Below, piece by piece: positions 37,422-46,468 of a stretch of DNA of 64,000 bases. The notes under the pieces are model-generated. The model searched no databases. It was given only the letters and a program-made list of their open reading frames with translations, and was not told the origin of the DNA. A program made the position numbers and the translations under genes. Origin of the DNA: Pseudobdellovibrio exovorus JSS (GTDB lineage Bacteria; Bdellovibrionota; Bdellovibrionia; Bdellovibrionales; Bdellovibrionaceae); NCBI RefSeq assembly GCF_000348725.1, contig NC_020813.1, forward strand, positions 2,401,563 to 2,465,562, in the 5' to 3' direction. Numbering within the stretch: position 1 is the stretch's first letter; every line of letters starts with the position of its first letter.

Positions 37422-38063
37422 TTAGACCCTGTTTTTGTTGCGGGATGAAGTCGCTGTGCGTGGTAGTATGCGTGGTGATATGCTTGGTGATGTGCGTATT
37501 GATGTGCGGTGAGTTTGAACTGCGCTATAGGCCTCTTTAACGGGAACGATGGCGCCAAACTCGGCAAAGACCTTTTGAAATCGTTTTAAATCTTTTCCCC
37601 AGTAAATCATACAGCACGACATCGGGGCCCCTTTGTTTTGTTCCGTTCCTGCGACTAGAAATTTTAATCGTGTATCCGCTAGAAAACATACAGCTGCTGC
37701 TTGGCCGAATACAAATTCTTTCCAATGGGCGGTGTTCGTGGCCACAGGAACTAAAGCCAAAACTTCGCTTTTGTTCTGCGCATGGGCTTCGTGACATCTT
37801 TGCAGCCAATCATAAATAGAAGACTTCGAAGATTTTTCGCGGCCATACGGAGGATTCACATAGATCTTTTTAAATTTCCAGCTTTCTTTAAGACCATCCT
37901 GTCGAGGCAATATATATTCCGTAGTAGCTTCGACAATAGAGTTCGCATTAGAACAGGGATCTAAATCCGGAGCTCCAGCGAAAAAATCGTGTATCGCCGT
38001 CACATACTTACGAGGCGTACACCACTGTTGGCTCTGAGAAATTATTTTTCGACCAGCGGTCAT
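37422..38063 (-). CDS. Phage-type DNA N6-adenine methyltransferase (Dam-like)
   Basis: A 213-residue protein of the phage DNA N-6-adenine-methyltransferase group. QQWCTPRKYVTAIHDFF opens the domain, APDLDPCSN binds S-adenosylmethionine, and YVNPPYGR is the catalytic NPPY motif. No restriction partner is adjacent. The last 30 or so residues (HRTSIRTSPSISPRIL-like) come from a 12-bp tandem repeat and are probably disordered. GGGGAAG precedes ATG 38063. Confidence 0.82.
   Translation of the reverse strand: MTAGRKIISQSQQWCTPRKYVTAIHDFFAGAPDLDPCSNANSIVEATTEYILPRQDGLKESWKFKKIYVNPPYGREKSSKSSIYDWLQRCHEAHAQNKSEVLALVPVATNTAHWKEFVFGQAAAVCFLADTRLKFLVAGTEQNKGAPMSCCMIYWGKDLKRFQKVFAEFGAIVPVKEAYSAVQTHRTSIRTSPSISPRILPRTATSSRNKNRV
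37457..37504. repeat. 12-bp tandem repeat, four units, in the methyltransferase gene
   Basis: Units TGCGTGGTAGTA, TGCGTGGTGATA, TGCTTGGTGATG and TGCGTATTGATG lie end to end, with a partial fifth (TGCGGTGAG). Read on the minus strand they encode degenerate four-residue repeats. Twelve bases keep the frame, so copy-number change would only lengthen or shorten the tail. Confidence 0.8.
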
Positions 38064-38099
38064 CGCAAATCTTCCCCTCTTGCAAAAGTCCTACAGACT

Positions 38100-38909
38100 T
38101 TATAGTAGCGGAGGCGATGCCGATCGTGCAACTGTCTGTTGCAAGGGATGAGTCTTCATTCTGTAAAAAAAATCCTGCACGCAGTAATTAAAAATATCGG
38201 GTTGCTCGATATTCGGCAGGTGTCCTGCGTGCGGGATTATACGGAACTCAGCCTGAGGCAGATTTTCGGCCAAGTGGCGATTGACTTCTACGGGAGTCAC
38301 TCGATCATCTTCACCAACCAATACCAATGTCGGCACATGGATTCGGTGTAACAGCGACGAGCTATCCCGACGCGAAGCCAAAGCTCCTAACGTCATGGTT
38401 ACATCTTCTGGGCGATTTTCTAGAATCATCTGTTTTAATTGCTCTTGAAGTTCTAGGTTTTTTAAAGATTCGACTCCAAGAACTTGTTTTGAAAAATCAA
38501 TGGCAAACTGGTCTAATCCATCCTTAGTGATTTTTTGTATCTGAGCATAGCGTTTATCTTTCGCTTCATTCGAGTCAGCATCAGCGCGCGTATCACACAA
38601 AATCAAAGAGGAAATGCGCTCAGAGTGATGAATAGCAAAGTGCAACGCTACGTAACCACCTAAAGACAATCCACAAATAGCTGCACGCGGAATTTCATTT
38701 TCATTCATGTAGTGTTTTAAATCATCGGCAAAGTGGGCCATCATCCATGGCCCCTGCTGACGTTTGGCCTGACCATGTCCTCGTAAATCCGGAGTGAACA
38801 CCTGATGAGTTTTTCCAAAAAAATCCACTTGGGGCTTCCACATTTCAGAACTGAAAGGAAAGGCATGTAAGAAAATAATAGCTTCTGTTGAAGGTCTCAC
38901 TGGACTCAT
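38100..38909 (-). CDS. Alpha/beta-fold hydrolase
   Basis: A 269-residue hydrolase. IIFLHAFPFSSEMW is the oxyanion-hole segment, CGLSLGGYVALHFA the nucleophile elbow (Ser in GLSLGG), LVGEDDRVTP the acid and IPHAGHLPNIEQP the catalytic His. Similar to 3-oxoadipate enol-lactonase-like and non-haem peroxidase-like hydrolases; the substrate cannot be told. Confidence 0.87.
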   Translation of the reverse strand: MSPVRPSTEAIIFLHAFPFSSEMWKPQVDFFGKTHQVFTPDLRGHGQAKRQQGPWMMAHFADDLKHYMNENEIPRAAICGLSLGGYVALHFAIHHSERISSLILCDTRADADSNEAKDKRYAQIQKITKDGLDQFAIDFSKQVLGVESLKNLELQEQLKQMILENRPEDVTMTLGALASRRDSSSLLHRIHVPTLVLVGEDDRVTPVEVNRHLAENLPQAEFRIIPHAGHLPNIEQPDIFNYCVQDFFYRMKTHPLQQTVARSASPPLL

Positions 38910-39289
38910 AAAACACCTCTGGCAACATTAATAAATATTTAAAATCACATCACACTCGTTATACACTCTGAGGTAATGCATATCTAACGCCAACATGAGA
39001 CGCCCCATAAAGTAGGAAGAGCGCTCAGTTCTTTTTTGTAAGACCATTTCCTCCCCAAAAGCCTTAAACTTAAGTTCATTTCCGGTGCGTGGTGAACGCT
39101 TAGAAAAAGCCCCTTTTTGTCAGGATTCGGTTAGGGTTTTGTTTAGACTCCCTTTAAATGCTCTGTCCAAGAACATAACGCTACTGCACTTTTTTCAAAA
39201 TCAGGTTTTTAGGTGCGAAAACTCGATTTTTTGAGTTATAAAAACGCCATTCAAATTAAGACTACAAACTCTTACCAAACGAGGTTTTT
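38910..39289. other. Intergenic region, 380 bases, no gene seen
   Basis: No open frame with family character on either strand. It probably holds divergent promoters for the hydrolase and the small secreted protein; no clear sigma-factor box could be fixed. Confidence 0.4.
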
Positions 39290-39676
39290 ATGAAGTTCCG
39301 TTCTGTAATTTTGGCTGCAACATTAATGTTATCTCAAGCTGCTTTAGCTAACTCGAACAACTGTGTAGCTGACTCTGTTAAAAGCTCTACAGGCGTTACT
39401 GTTTTAGGTACTTATAGCTCTTCAGACAGCCGTTCTGTTTTAAGAAACTTACAAACAAACCCTAATACAGCCGCTCGCCAATTCACAAATGTAGCTGGCC
39501 AATTATTAGCGGTTGATTACACTTTGAAATTAACAAACTCTGTTAGTGAAGATCCTCGTTGGCCAAATGATGGCTGCCGCGCGATTGCAACGAAATCAAC
39601 TTATTGCTCTGATGGAAAAAATGTAGCCTGTGCCGAGATCTGCATCGTACAAAAAAGCTGCATCGATCCAAGATAG
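39290..39676 (+). CDS. Small secreted Cys-containing protein
   Basis: A 128-residue protein with a clear signal peptide (MKFRSVILAATLMLSQAALA) and a mature domain with six Cys, four of them in the last 35 residues (YCSDGKNVACAEICIVQKSC), suggesting disulfides. CGAGG precedes ATG 39290. No family recognised. Confidence 0.7.
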   Translation: MKFRSVILAATLMLSQAALANSNNCVADSVKSSTGVTVLGTYSSSDSRSVLRNLQTNPNTAARQFTNVAGQLLAVDYTLKLTNSVSEDPRWPNDGCRAIATKSTYCSDGKNVACAEICIVQKSCIDPR

Positions 39677-39712
39677 TTTTTATTTATAATTATTCCTTTT
39701 CTTTTCTGACAA

Positions 39713-39734
39713 CAGCCCCCCAGATAGGGGGCTG
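39713..39734 (+). terminator. Terminator hairpin after the small secreted protein
   Basis: CAGCCCCC and GGGGGCTG form a perfect 8-bp stem around CAGATA, 37 bases after the stop. A T-rich but broken tail follows. Confidence 0.65.
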
Positions 39735-39824
39735 ACTCTGCTTCTGTTCTTTCTTAAATTGTAGGGCCTAAACTATAAACTCGGGGGCCTCATCAAATCC
39801 GTTCTATTTATCTCTTTATTTCTG

Positions 39825-40499
39825 ATGACAGTATTTCTAACGACAATTCCTTGCGCTCCAACTTGGGCGCAAGAGACTACTTCTGATACTTCAGAGCCAG
39901 CACAGCCAAAAAACCCTGTCGAATTACAACGGGAACAAGCGAAAAAATACGGAGTGAAAGATCCTAATAGCCATCTTTTTGGTTTTCATGGGACGCTGGC
40001 GATTCCCCATCCAACTAGTTTAGGTTTGGATTACCATCTGAACTCTTCTTTTTCATTTTCAGCCTCTATTGGAAGCTTTCGTAATCGTATCGAGCACACA
40101 GATATCGGCATCTTCAATACCGAGATCACAGCACGCTGGCACATTATGAATGGAGCTTTTTTCATTGGTTCCCATTTCGGAAAACAGAAAATGACTGGGG
40201 AAAGAACGCAGCAAATCCAAACAGAAACAGTGACAGCAAAAGCCGAATACGAAGGCACCTACTACACGCCTCACATCGGCTGGTTATTTGTGGATGGACC
40301 GGGTTTTACGATGGGAGCCGAATTCGGTTTTATGACTCCTGTAGGGTCCGATATCACCATTTCCTCGAATGCCAGTGCTGGAGTTCAAGCGACCGGAGAC
40401 TACGCCGAGCTTGTGCGCAGTACACGCCGCCTGATCAACGACACGATTGACCACGGATTCCCTCATATTGCCGTACTTCGTTTGGGTTGGGTGTTTTAA
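39825..40499 (+). CDS. Outer-membrane protein, small beta-barrel
   Basis: From ATG 39825 the product has 224 residues. The mature part (from about QETTSD) has barrel-like strands and ends in IAVLRLGWVF, a typical C-terminal aromatic. The signal peptide is incomplete from this ATG. The in-frame codons back to 39792 supply IKSVLFISLFL with a basic residue, but the only plausible initiator there is ATC, which follows GGGGG by four bases. The true start may therefore be a rare ATC at 39792. Confidence 0.65.
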   Translation: MTVFLTTIPCAPTWAQETTSDTSEPAQPKNPVELQREQAKKYGVKDPNSHLFGFHGTLAIPHPTSLGLDYHLNSSFSFSASIGSFRNRIEHTDIGIFNTEITARWHIMNGAFFIGSHFGKQKMTGERTQQIQTETVTAKAEYEGTYYTPHIGWLFVDGPGFTMGAEFGFMTPVGSDITISSNASAGVQATGDYAELVRSTRRLINDTIDHGFPHIAVLRLGWVF

Positions 40500-40561
40500 A
40501 CAACTGTCTGTAAAATACTCGTCATTGCTATATATTTTTCTGATGGTATATTCAGGCCATC

Positions 40562-42061
40562 ATGAGAAACCAGTTTTACATTGCATTTACAGTGATTCTA
40601 ATCGCGAACGTTCTTTTCTTTTTCTACTGGCCGATGGGACTTTTTAATCTTTTCTTAACTGTTCCTTTTTTCATGCTGGGCTTCCGTGATATTCGTCAAA
40701 GACGACACGCCATCAAAGCTAACTTTCCTGTGTTTGGACACTTCCGTTATCTGTTTGAGTCGATCCGTCCAGAAATCAACCAGTACTTCGTTGAATCTAA
40801 CACCGATGGAAAACCTTTTAGCCGTGAACAGCGCTCTGTCGTTTATCAACGGGCTAAAAAAGTTTTAGATACAGTCGCCTTCGGAACCCAACTGAATGTG
40901 TACGAAAAGGGCTACGAGTTTGTGAATCACTCGTTATATCCCACTCATGTGGATAGCAAAACATTGCGCACCACTATCGGCAGTGATCTTTGTAAACAGC
41001 CCTATTCCATTTCACTACTGAACATTTCTGCAATGAGTTTCGGCTCGCTTTCGCCGAACAGTATTCTGGCCTTGAATGGTGGCGCTAAAGATGGAAACTT
41101 CGCTCACAACACAGGTGAAGGCGGTATTTCACCTTATCACTTAGAACCTGGCGGAGACTTAATCTGGCAAATCGGGACTGGGTATTTTGGCTGCCGTGAT
41201 TTAGATGGCAATTTCGATCCTGAGCTTTTTAAGAAAAATGCTCAGCGCCCTCAGGTCAAAATGATCGAATTAAAACTTTCACAAGGAGCTAAGCCCGGTC
41301 ACGGGGGCATCTTATCCGGAAAGAAAGTGACAGAAGAAATTTCACAAATCCGAAATGTTCCTATTGGGAAAGATGTGATTTCACCACCGGCGCACAGAGC
41401 CTTTTCAAATGCTCAAGGTATGTTGGAGTTTATTCACACCCTCAGAACTTTGTCGGATGGAAAACCTGTCGGCATCAAATTATGCCTTGGTCATCGTGAA
41501 GAGTTTGAAACCTTGGTGAACACGATGAAAGAAACGCGTATCTACCCTGACTACATCGTTATTGATGGTGCAGAAGGTGGAACGGGTGCGGCTCCGTTAG
41601 AGTTCGCTAACTATCTAGGAACACCGGGGGCTGATGCCTTGGTGATTGCCGTGGACTGCCTGAAAAAAGCTGGCTTAAAAAATCAAATCAAAGTTTTGGC
41701 TACAGGTAAAATCACCACGGCCTTTGATATGATCAAGTTGTTATGCCTAGGAGCGGATGCAACCTATGCCGCACGTTCGATGATGCTGGCTCTGGGATGT
41801 ATTCAAGCCTTACGTTGCAACAACAACAAATGTCCTGCAGGTGTAGCGACACAGAACCCGCAGCTCTATAAAGGGCTGCATGCGCCATCGAAACGTAAAC
41901 GCGTGAAGAACTTCCACCATGAAACAATTGAAGCTCTCGCCCATGTTTTAGGTGCCATGGGAGTATCCGATCACACGCAACTGAATCGCAAGCACCTGTT
42001 CAAACGCATAGATGAGAATAGAATTCAAAGTTATGAAGAGATCTACAGCAGCTCGCTGTAA
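40562..42061 (+). CDS. FMN-binding glutamate synthase family protein
   Basis: A 499-residue protein with two N-terminal transmembrane segments (about 5-45), then a GltB-like FMN/TIM-barrel domain: LNISAMSFGSLSPNSILALN, GEGGISPYH, KLSQGAKPGHGG, IVIDGAEGGTGAAPLE and CNNNKCPAGVATQ (Cys residues of the 3Fe-4S type cluster). It lacks the glutaminase domain of true glutamate synthase. The electron donor and product are unknown. Confidence 0.88.
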   Translation: MRNQFYIAFTVILIANVLFFFYWPMGLFNLFLTVPFFMLGFRDIRQRRHAIKANFPVFGHFRYLFESIRPEINQYFVESNTDGKPFSREQRSVVYQRAKKVLDTVAFGTQLNVYEKGYEFVNHSLYPTHVDSKTLRTTIGSDLCKQPYSISLLNISAMSFGSLSPNSILALNGGAKDGNFAHNTGEGGISPYHLEPGGDLIWQIGTGYFGCRDLDGNFDPELFKKNAQRPQVKMIELKLSQGAKPGHGGILSGKKVTEEISQIRNVPIGKDVISPPAHRAFSNAQGMLEFIHTLRTLSDGKPVGIKLCLGHREEFETLVNTMKETRIYPDYIVIDGAEGGTGAAPLEFANYLGTPGADALVIAVDCLKKAGLKNQIKVLATGKITTAFDMIKLLCLGADATYAARSMMLALGCIQALRCNNNKCPAGVATQNPQLYKGLHAPSKRKRVKNFHHETIEALAHVLGAMGVSDHTQLNRKHLFKRIDENRIQSYEEIYSSSL

Positions 42062-42100
42062 ATTTACAAAAATAGTTAATTTTAATAGATAGTAAGAAAA

Positions 42101-42176
42101 TGGCTCAGGAGGAGGGACTCGAACCCCCGACCAAGCGGTTAACAGCCGCTTGCTCTACCGACTGAGCTACTCCTGA
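42101..42176 (-). tRNA. tRNA-Asn(GTT)
   Basis: A 76-base cloverleaf on the minus strand. The acceptor TCAGGAG pairs with CTCCTGA, the anticodon loop is CTGTTAA (anticodon GTT), the T loop is GGTTCGAGTCC, and CCA is encoded. Confidence 0.97.
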
Positions 42177-42258
42177 ACTCGTCGAAAAACGAACACTCAA
42201 ATTATCTAACTGATTGGTTTTCGTCAAGAAGCCGTTAAGGGGAATTTAAGATACAGAC

Positions 42259-42687
42259 CTATTTCTGAAGGAGCTCTTGCGTGAGTTTTGCTGATTTAAA
42301 GGGCATTCCGCCAGTGCGGTAGACCTCAAACTGGGAACTCCACTCTAAAACCGTGGTGTGACCTGCGGCTCCGCTGCTTTCGGCCAATGGGGCCCACTCC
42401 ACATGATCCACATCTAAATCCACAATGTCCTCGGTGCTGAGCTCGCAATACTGGCGACGCAAATCACTTAGAGATTTCTGTTTCAAGGCCTCAGGCACCT
42501 CTGTGGCGATCCATTTTACGTCCACCACATGATCGGCACACCAGTTGATACTGTTCGCATTACTCACACCAAAAAGAGCATTCAAGGTACGCGTCAGTGA
42601 GCCCGAGCTGGTGTAATTGTAAATCATCACCACTAAAATCAAACCCAACACCAACGTGGCCAATTTCATGATTAAACGTGTATTCAT
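42259..42687 (-). CDS. Hypothetical membrane-anchored protein
   Basis: A 142-residue protein with one N-terminal hydrophobic helix (LATLVLGLILVVMIYNYT) and a polar domain with two Cys (NWCADH, QYCELS). Two bases after the MFS gene, so probably co-transcribed with it. No family recognised. Confidence 0.6.
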   Translation of the reverse strand: MNTRLIMKLATLVLGLILVVMIYNYTSSGSLTRTLNALFGVSNANSINWCADHVVDVKWIATEVPEALKQKSLSDLRRQYCELSTEDIVDLDVDHVEWAPLAESSGAAGHTTVLEWSSQFEVYRTGGMPFKSAKLTQELLQK

Positions 42688-42689
42688 AG

Positions 42690-43952
42690 TTAGTGAGACT
42701 CACTTCTTCTGTAAACTTTGTGCATCAGATAAACTGATACGATCACCGTACCAGAAAGAATATAACCCAAAGTATCGAAGTGTTCAATTTTACCTGTAGC
42801 GCCTTCGACCACGATCAGACCCGCAATCACCGAAGCGATACCTCCGGAAATTTGTTGAAGTGAGGCATTCACCGCCATAAAGGCTCCGCGATTTTCAGGA
42901 GTTGGAATTCCCGAAATCATCGCCTGTGCCGGAATGATGCGCGAGAAAATCGCACTGAACATCAGAACATTCACGATCACCACTAACCACAACGGCGTGA
43001 TTCCTAAATTCGTGTAAATGATCACCATGATGATGGTTAAAATAGCGCCGAACCAGAATGTTTTCATTTTGCCGTACAAGTCACTGGCACGCCCCACGGC
43101 TGGGCCAATAAAAATTGTCGCAATGCCCGTGATCAAATAGACCATCGGAAGTTTTTCTAAAGAGATCCCCAAATTATGAACCGAAAATGCGCTTCCGAAT
43201 GGCATCAACATAAAGCCACCCAATGACATCAAAGCCGTCACCATAAACGCCATCAGATAATGCGTGTTTTTTACTGTGGTCCACAGATGATGAAAGGCAT
43301 TGTTATCTGTTTTGTATTTCAAGTGCTCATCCACCGGTTGAAGCTTCCACCAGATGATAGCAGCTGCTGCGATACTGATGACCACAATCGCCATGAACGG
43401 CATGTGCCATCCCCAAAGATTCGCCAGAAAAAGCCCTACAGGAATTCCTAGAATCTGACTGGCCGCAAATGCCGTTTGAATAAAGCCCATCACCCGTCCA
43501 CGCTGACTCATCGGAAATAAATCCGTGGTGATTGCCAAAACAATCGAGCCCATGACTCCACCAAACAAGCCGGTCACCATACGCGCTAGTAAAAGAAAAA
43601 TGTAATTCGGCGCAATTGCACAACAGAAAGTTCCAATGATAAAACCCACATAGAAAAACAAAAGAATCTTTTTACGATCATAGCGATCCGCAAACCCCGC
43701 CGCTAACAATCCAGAAATACCCGCACTGAACGCATAGGCCGAAACCACCATTCCAAATTGCGCCGTCGTCATATTCAGCGCTGGCATCATGATCGCACCC
43801 AAAGGGGACATGATCATAAAATCCAAAACAATCGTGAATTGCAAAAAGGCCAATAGAGCCACAACGAATTTTTGGTAGGCGGTGAAAGACATTTTAATGG
43901 GTTGTTGTTCTGAGTTTGATGTCGCTTCGGTCAGAGTCGAAATTTCATCCAT
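42690..43952 (-). CDS. MFS transporter
   Basis: A 420-residue major facilitator with 12 predicted helices. DRYDRKKILLF is the loop 2-3 motif A, and the helix 5 region IPVGLFLANLWGWHMPF is typical of drug:H+ antiporter-like members (AraJ/Bcr type). ATG 43952 (MDEIST) is preferred over the first ATG eight codons earlier. Likely an efflux pump; substrate unknown. Confidence 0.88.
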   Translation of the reverse strand: MDEISTLTEATSNSEQQPIKMSFTAYQKFVVALLAFLQFTIVLDFMIMSPLGAIMMPALNMTTAQFGMVVSAYAFSAGISGLLAAGFADRYDRKKILLFFYVGFIIGTFCCAIAPNYIFLLLARMVTGLFGGVMGSIVLAITTDLFPMSQRGRVMGFIQTAFAASQILGIPVGLFLANLWGWHMPFMAIVVISIAAAAIIWWKLQPVDEHLKYKTDNNAFHHLWTTVKNTHYLMAFMVTALMSLGGFMLMPFGSAFSVHNLGISLEKLPMVYLITGIATIFIGPAVGRASDLYGKMKTFWFGAILTIIMVIIYTNLGITPLWLVVIVNVLMFSAIFSRIIPAQAMISGIPTPENRGAFMAVNASLQQISGGIASVIAGLIVVEGATGKIEHFDTLGYILSGTVIVSVYLMHKVYRRSESH

Positions 43953-43976
43953 ATAGCGCCTTTGTAGATTTCGCAT

Positions 43977-44255
43977 GTGCGCGAATCCGAAAAAAATTAT
44001 TCTACACCTTTTAAAAATGAATTCACCAATCTAAAGTTTGTGTAAAATAGTAGCAGTTTTAAGTGATGTGAGCTTGTTGTGGTTTTGTGGTCTATTTTTT
44101 CAGCTATGCAGCTCTTGTTATAAACATAAGAGTCTTTCCTGAATGAAATCGTCCGAACTTGTAGTTTGTTAACTGATGGAATAGCGATTTCAGCTCTTTA
44201 AGCGGCTTAATACTTTTTTAGACAGTTTGTAAATTATTGATTTTATTAGAAAAAA
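43977..44255. other. Intergenic region between MFS gene and tRNA-Arg
   Basis: AT-rich, no gene or clear hairpin seen. Confidence 0.4.
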
Positions 44256-44332
44256 TGGTGCAACCGCCAGGAGTCGAACCTGGGACCCCAACATTCGTAG
44301 TGTTGTATTCTATCCAGCTGAACTACGGTTGC
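44256..44332 (-). tRNA. tRNA-Arg(ACG)
   Basis: A 77-base cloverleaf on the minus strand. The acceptor GCAACCG pairs with CGGTTGC, the anticodon stem-loop is CAACA-CTACGAA-TGTTG (anticodon ACG, read as ICG), the T arm is CAGGTTCGACTCCTG, and CCA is encoded. Confidence 0.97.
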
Positions 44333-44493
44333 ACTGTGGTTTTTTAAACGTGAAGGTTATTTGTACAGAAAATGAGGTCCAAAATCAAGAGCTGTGTTAT
44401 GCCAAGTCTTGATTTGGTAAAAACGCTATGGCACTTTAGGTGTTCGCCTGCTAAAACAGGTGTGATTCAGCTTATTTAGATCATTTTTCGTGC

Positions 44494-44586
44494 GGAGAGG
44501 TGGGTGAGTGGCTGAAACCAAGCGTTTGCTAAACGCTCGTAGTTCCAAAAGAGCTACCGCGGGTTCAAATCCCGCTCTCTCCGCCA
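44494..44586 (+). tRNA. tRNA-Ser(GCT), integration target
   Basis: A 93-base class II tRNA with a long variable arm. The acceptor is GGAGAGG with TCTCTCC, the anticodon loop TTGCTAA (GCT), the T arm GCGGGTTCAAATCCCGC, and CCA is encoded. Its last 10 bases recur at 50467 and 59816, marking it as the insertion site of the islands to the right. The gene stays intact. Confidence 0.97.
44577..44586 (+). repeat. Attachment site copy 1 (attL, inside tRNA-Ser)
   Basis: CTCTCCGCCA, the 3' end of tRNA-Ser. It matches the two downstream copies over 10 bases. Confidence 0.75.
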
Positions 44587-44607
44587 TTTTTTTAAGAAAT
44601 ATAGGCT

Positions 44608-44783
44608 ATTACAAGAAAATTTATAAGTCCCTGCTCCTTGGTCGGCCCCATTACAAAAATTTAGTGTTTTCGGGGGTTTAGTTACAAAAATTTCCCCACC
44701 TCATTTTTAACGGTTGGAAATTTTAATTTTTTGTAACAACCCACAGGTCACCCACTGGGTGACGGCCTATTACAAAAATTTTT
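44608..44783. repeat. Arm-type integrase-site repeats at the left end of element A
   Basis: ATTACAAAAATTT at 44650, GTTACAAAAATTT at 44681, its inverse AATTTTTTGTAAC at 44725, ATTACAAAAATTTTT at 44769 and a weaker copy at 44608. A matching inverted TTTTTGTAATGG lies at 50403 near the other end. A perfect palindrome GTCACCCACTGGGTGAC lies between the copies (44747-44763) and its half GTCACCCA recurs near 50390. This is the pattern expected of lambda-type arm sites. Confidence 0.6.
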
Positions 44784-44802
44784 TCCGCTTGGATTTTAGG
44801 AA

Positions 44803-44832
44803 TAAAAAAACCGCTTTTTTTTGCGGTTTTTT
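44803..44832. terminator. Bidirectional terminator at the left end of element A
   Basis: AACCGC and GCGGTT flank a T-rich loop, with A and T runs on either side. It would end minus-strand transcripts from the small basic protein and integrase genes. Confidence 0.75.
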
Positions 44833-44880
44833 AGTTATTGAATTGTGATTAGTGCTTATCTGCTTTGGGGTGGAAATTTT

Positions 44881-45162
44881 TTACCTATTTTTGATTTCGT
44901 TAAACCGTTTTTCTAATCTGTTCTTGAACCCCTTAATCATTTGCTTAGTGGTCTGCTCAACCGCCTTTATCCATAATTTTTTATCTGGCATTTTGGGATT
45001 GTCCTGTAACAATGCCCCCATACAAATTTCTAAATAAGCCACTTCACTCTCACTAAGTTCGTGAGATTTTCTAAGTTTTTTTGCTACGATTTTTTTTATT
45101 CTCTTATTTGCCCGTAGTTCTTTTTCTACTTCTATTTCTTTTTTCGTTTTTTTCTTTGCCAT
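44881..45162 (-). CDS. Small basic protein next to integrase
   Basis: A 93-residue highly charged protein (MAKKKTKKEIEVEKELRANK), probably helical with no membrane segment. It lies 12 bases after the integrase gene, in the same direction. A recombination directionality factor or nucleoid-type DNA binder would fit (inference). No family recognised. Confidence 0.6.
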   Translation of the reverse strand: MAKKKTKKEIEVEKELRANKRIKKIVAKKLRKSHELSESEVAYLEICMGALLQDNPKMPDKKLWIKAVEQTTKQMIKGFKNRLEKRFNEIKNR

Positions 45163-45174
45163 ATCATTTCCTAT

Positions 45175-46422
45175 CTATCCGCTTTTTTGTTTTTTCGTGT
45201 AGGGCTTTAAGTTGTAAGAAACCCCCGCCGTGTCCTTGCTTTTAAGGTGGGCTATGTAGTGTTTAAGACTTTTGTAGTCCTTATGGCCTGTAAGGGTCTG
45301 GACTACTAAATAAGAAACTGGAATAGGGGCCGTTAATAAATTCATTACATAGGAACTTCTTAATGAGTGGAATATGGGCCAAGCCTCCTCACCCTTATGA
45401 TTTTTTTCGGGGATATATCCCACTTCTTTTAAAACCGATTGTAAGGCTCTGGCCGCTTTACCACCTTGCCATTCACTATCACGGGGAAATACAAATTCTT
45501 TTTCTGGGCTTCTCAACTTGTGGGCTAAAACATATTTCCTAATTGCGGTTATATCTATCTGCCTCTCTTTGCCCGTTTTGGTCGTAGTGATTGTTTCGTT
45601 TCTCCAATTAAAAGTAGATTTAACCACTATGTAACTGTTCTTTGGCTCCTCTAAATGAACATTCTCCCACTTTAATGAGTAGAGTTCCCCGCTCCTCATT
45701 CCCGTGTAGTAGGCGATATAAAAAACGGCGGCCCATTTTGAAAGTGGCTCCATATTCGGGCCGTGTAGTAGGTCTATGACCTTATTCATATCTTCGGGCC
45801 GTATCCACCTCACTTGATAAGGCTGGTCGTCCCTATCCTGTGGTAAATAAATTCCGTGGGCGGGGTTAAGGTAAATACTGGCGGCGGGGCCTAAAATATA
45901 TTTAAAGGCCGTCCGTATGTGTCTCATATAGTGCTTCTTCATTCCGTAGGAAAGAATACTAAACTCACGGCTTCTAATCATTGTCTCAATGTGGTGAATA
46001 GATATTTGAGAAAGAAATAATTTTTCCCAATGTCTTGTATATTTGTAGGCCGCCTTGGCCGTCTCTAATGAACCTTGTCCTAATGGCTTGTAACTGTTTT
46101 TACTGTCCTCAATTTTTTGTTCTATGTGCTTTATGTATCTACCGTAGGCGGCTTCCCATTTTAATTGGCCGTCTCTGTGCTTCATATCCTCTTGTTCTAA
46201 TTCGTAGGTAAATTTTTTTCTTAACTGTCGGGCTTCTTGAATGAGTTTTACCTGTCTCTTTTTTTTTGTTCTAACTTTTCCGTTAATCCGTTTTTGAACT
46301 ACAACCATAAAACGGTTACTATTGACCATTCTGTAAATACATTCCTCAACTTTCCTAACTTTGTCGTGAGGGCTTAAGTATTTTTCTTTTTTCTCTGTTT
46401 TTTTGTTTTGATTTTCGTCCAT
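45175..46422 (-). CDS. Tyrosine recombinase (integrase) of element A
   Basis: A 415-residue integrase with a basic N-terminus (arm-binding), a SAM-like core-binding domain (about 85-190), and the catalytic domain: YYTGMRSGELYSLKW (first Arg), FHSLRSSYV (HxxR), TLTGHKD (His) and LKHYIAHL (nucleophilic Tyr). It integrates and excises the element at tRNA-Ser. No anonymous-family doubt; the exact subfamily was not resolved. Confidence 0.92.
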   Translation of the reverse strand: MDENQNKKTEKKEKYLSPHDKVRKVEECIYRMVNSNRFMVVVQKRINGKVRTKKKRQVKLIQEARQLRKKFTYELEQEDMKHRDGQLKWEAAYGRYIKHIEQKIEDSKNSYKPLGQGSLETAKAAYKYTRHWEKLFLSQISIHHIETMIRSREFSILSYGMKKHYMRHIRTAFKYILGPAASIYLNPAHGIYLPQDRDDQPYQVRWIRPEDMNKVIDLLHGPNMEPLSKWAAVFYIAYYTGMRSGELYSLKWENVHLEEPKNSYIVVKSTFNWRNETITTTKTGKERQIDITAIRKYVLAHKLRSPEKEFVFPRDSEWQGGKAARALQSVLKEVGYIPEKNHKGEEAWPIFHSLRSSYVMNLLTAPIPVSYLVVQTLTGHKDYKSLKHYIAHLKSKDTAGVSYNLKPYTKKQKSG

Positions 46423-46468
46423 AAGTTTTTCCCTCTCTCTTTTCGGTAAATTTTTGAAAAGATTGAAT

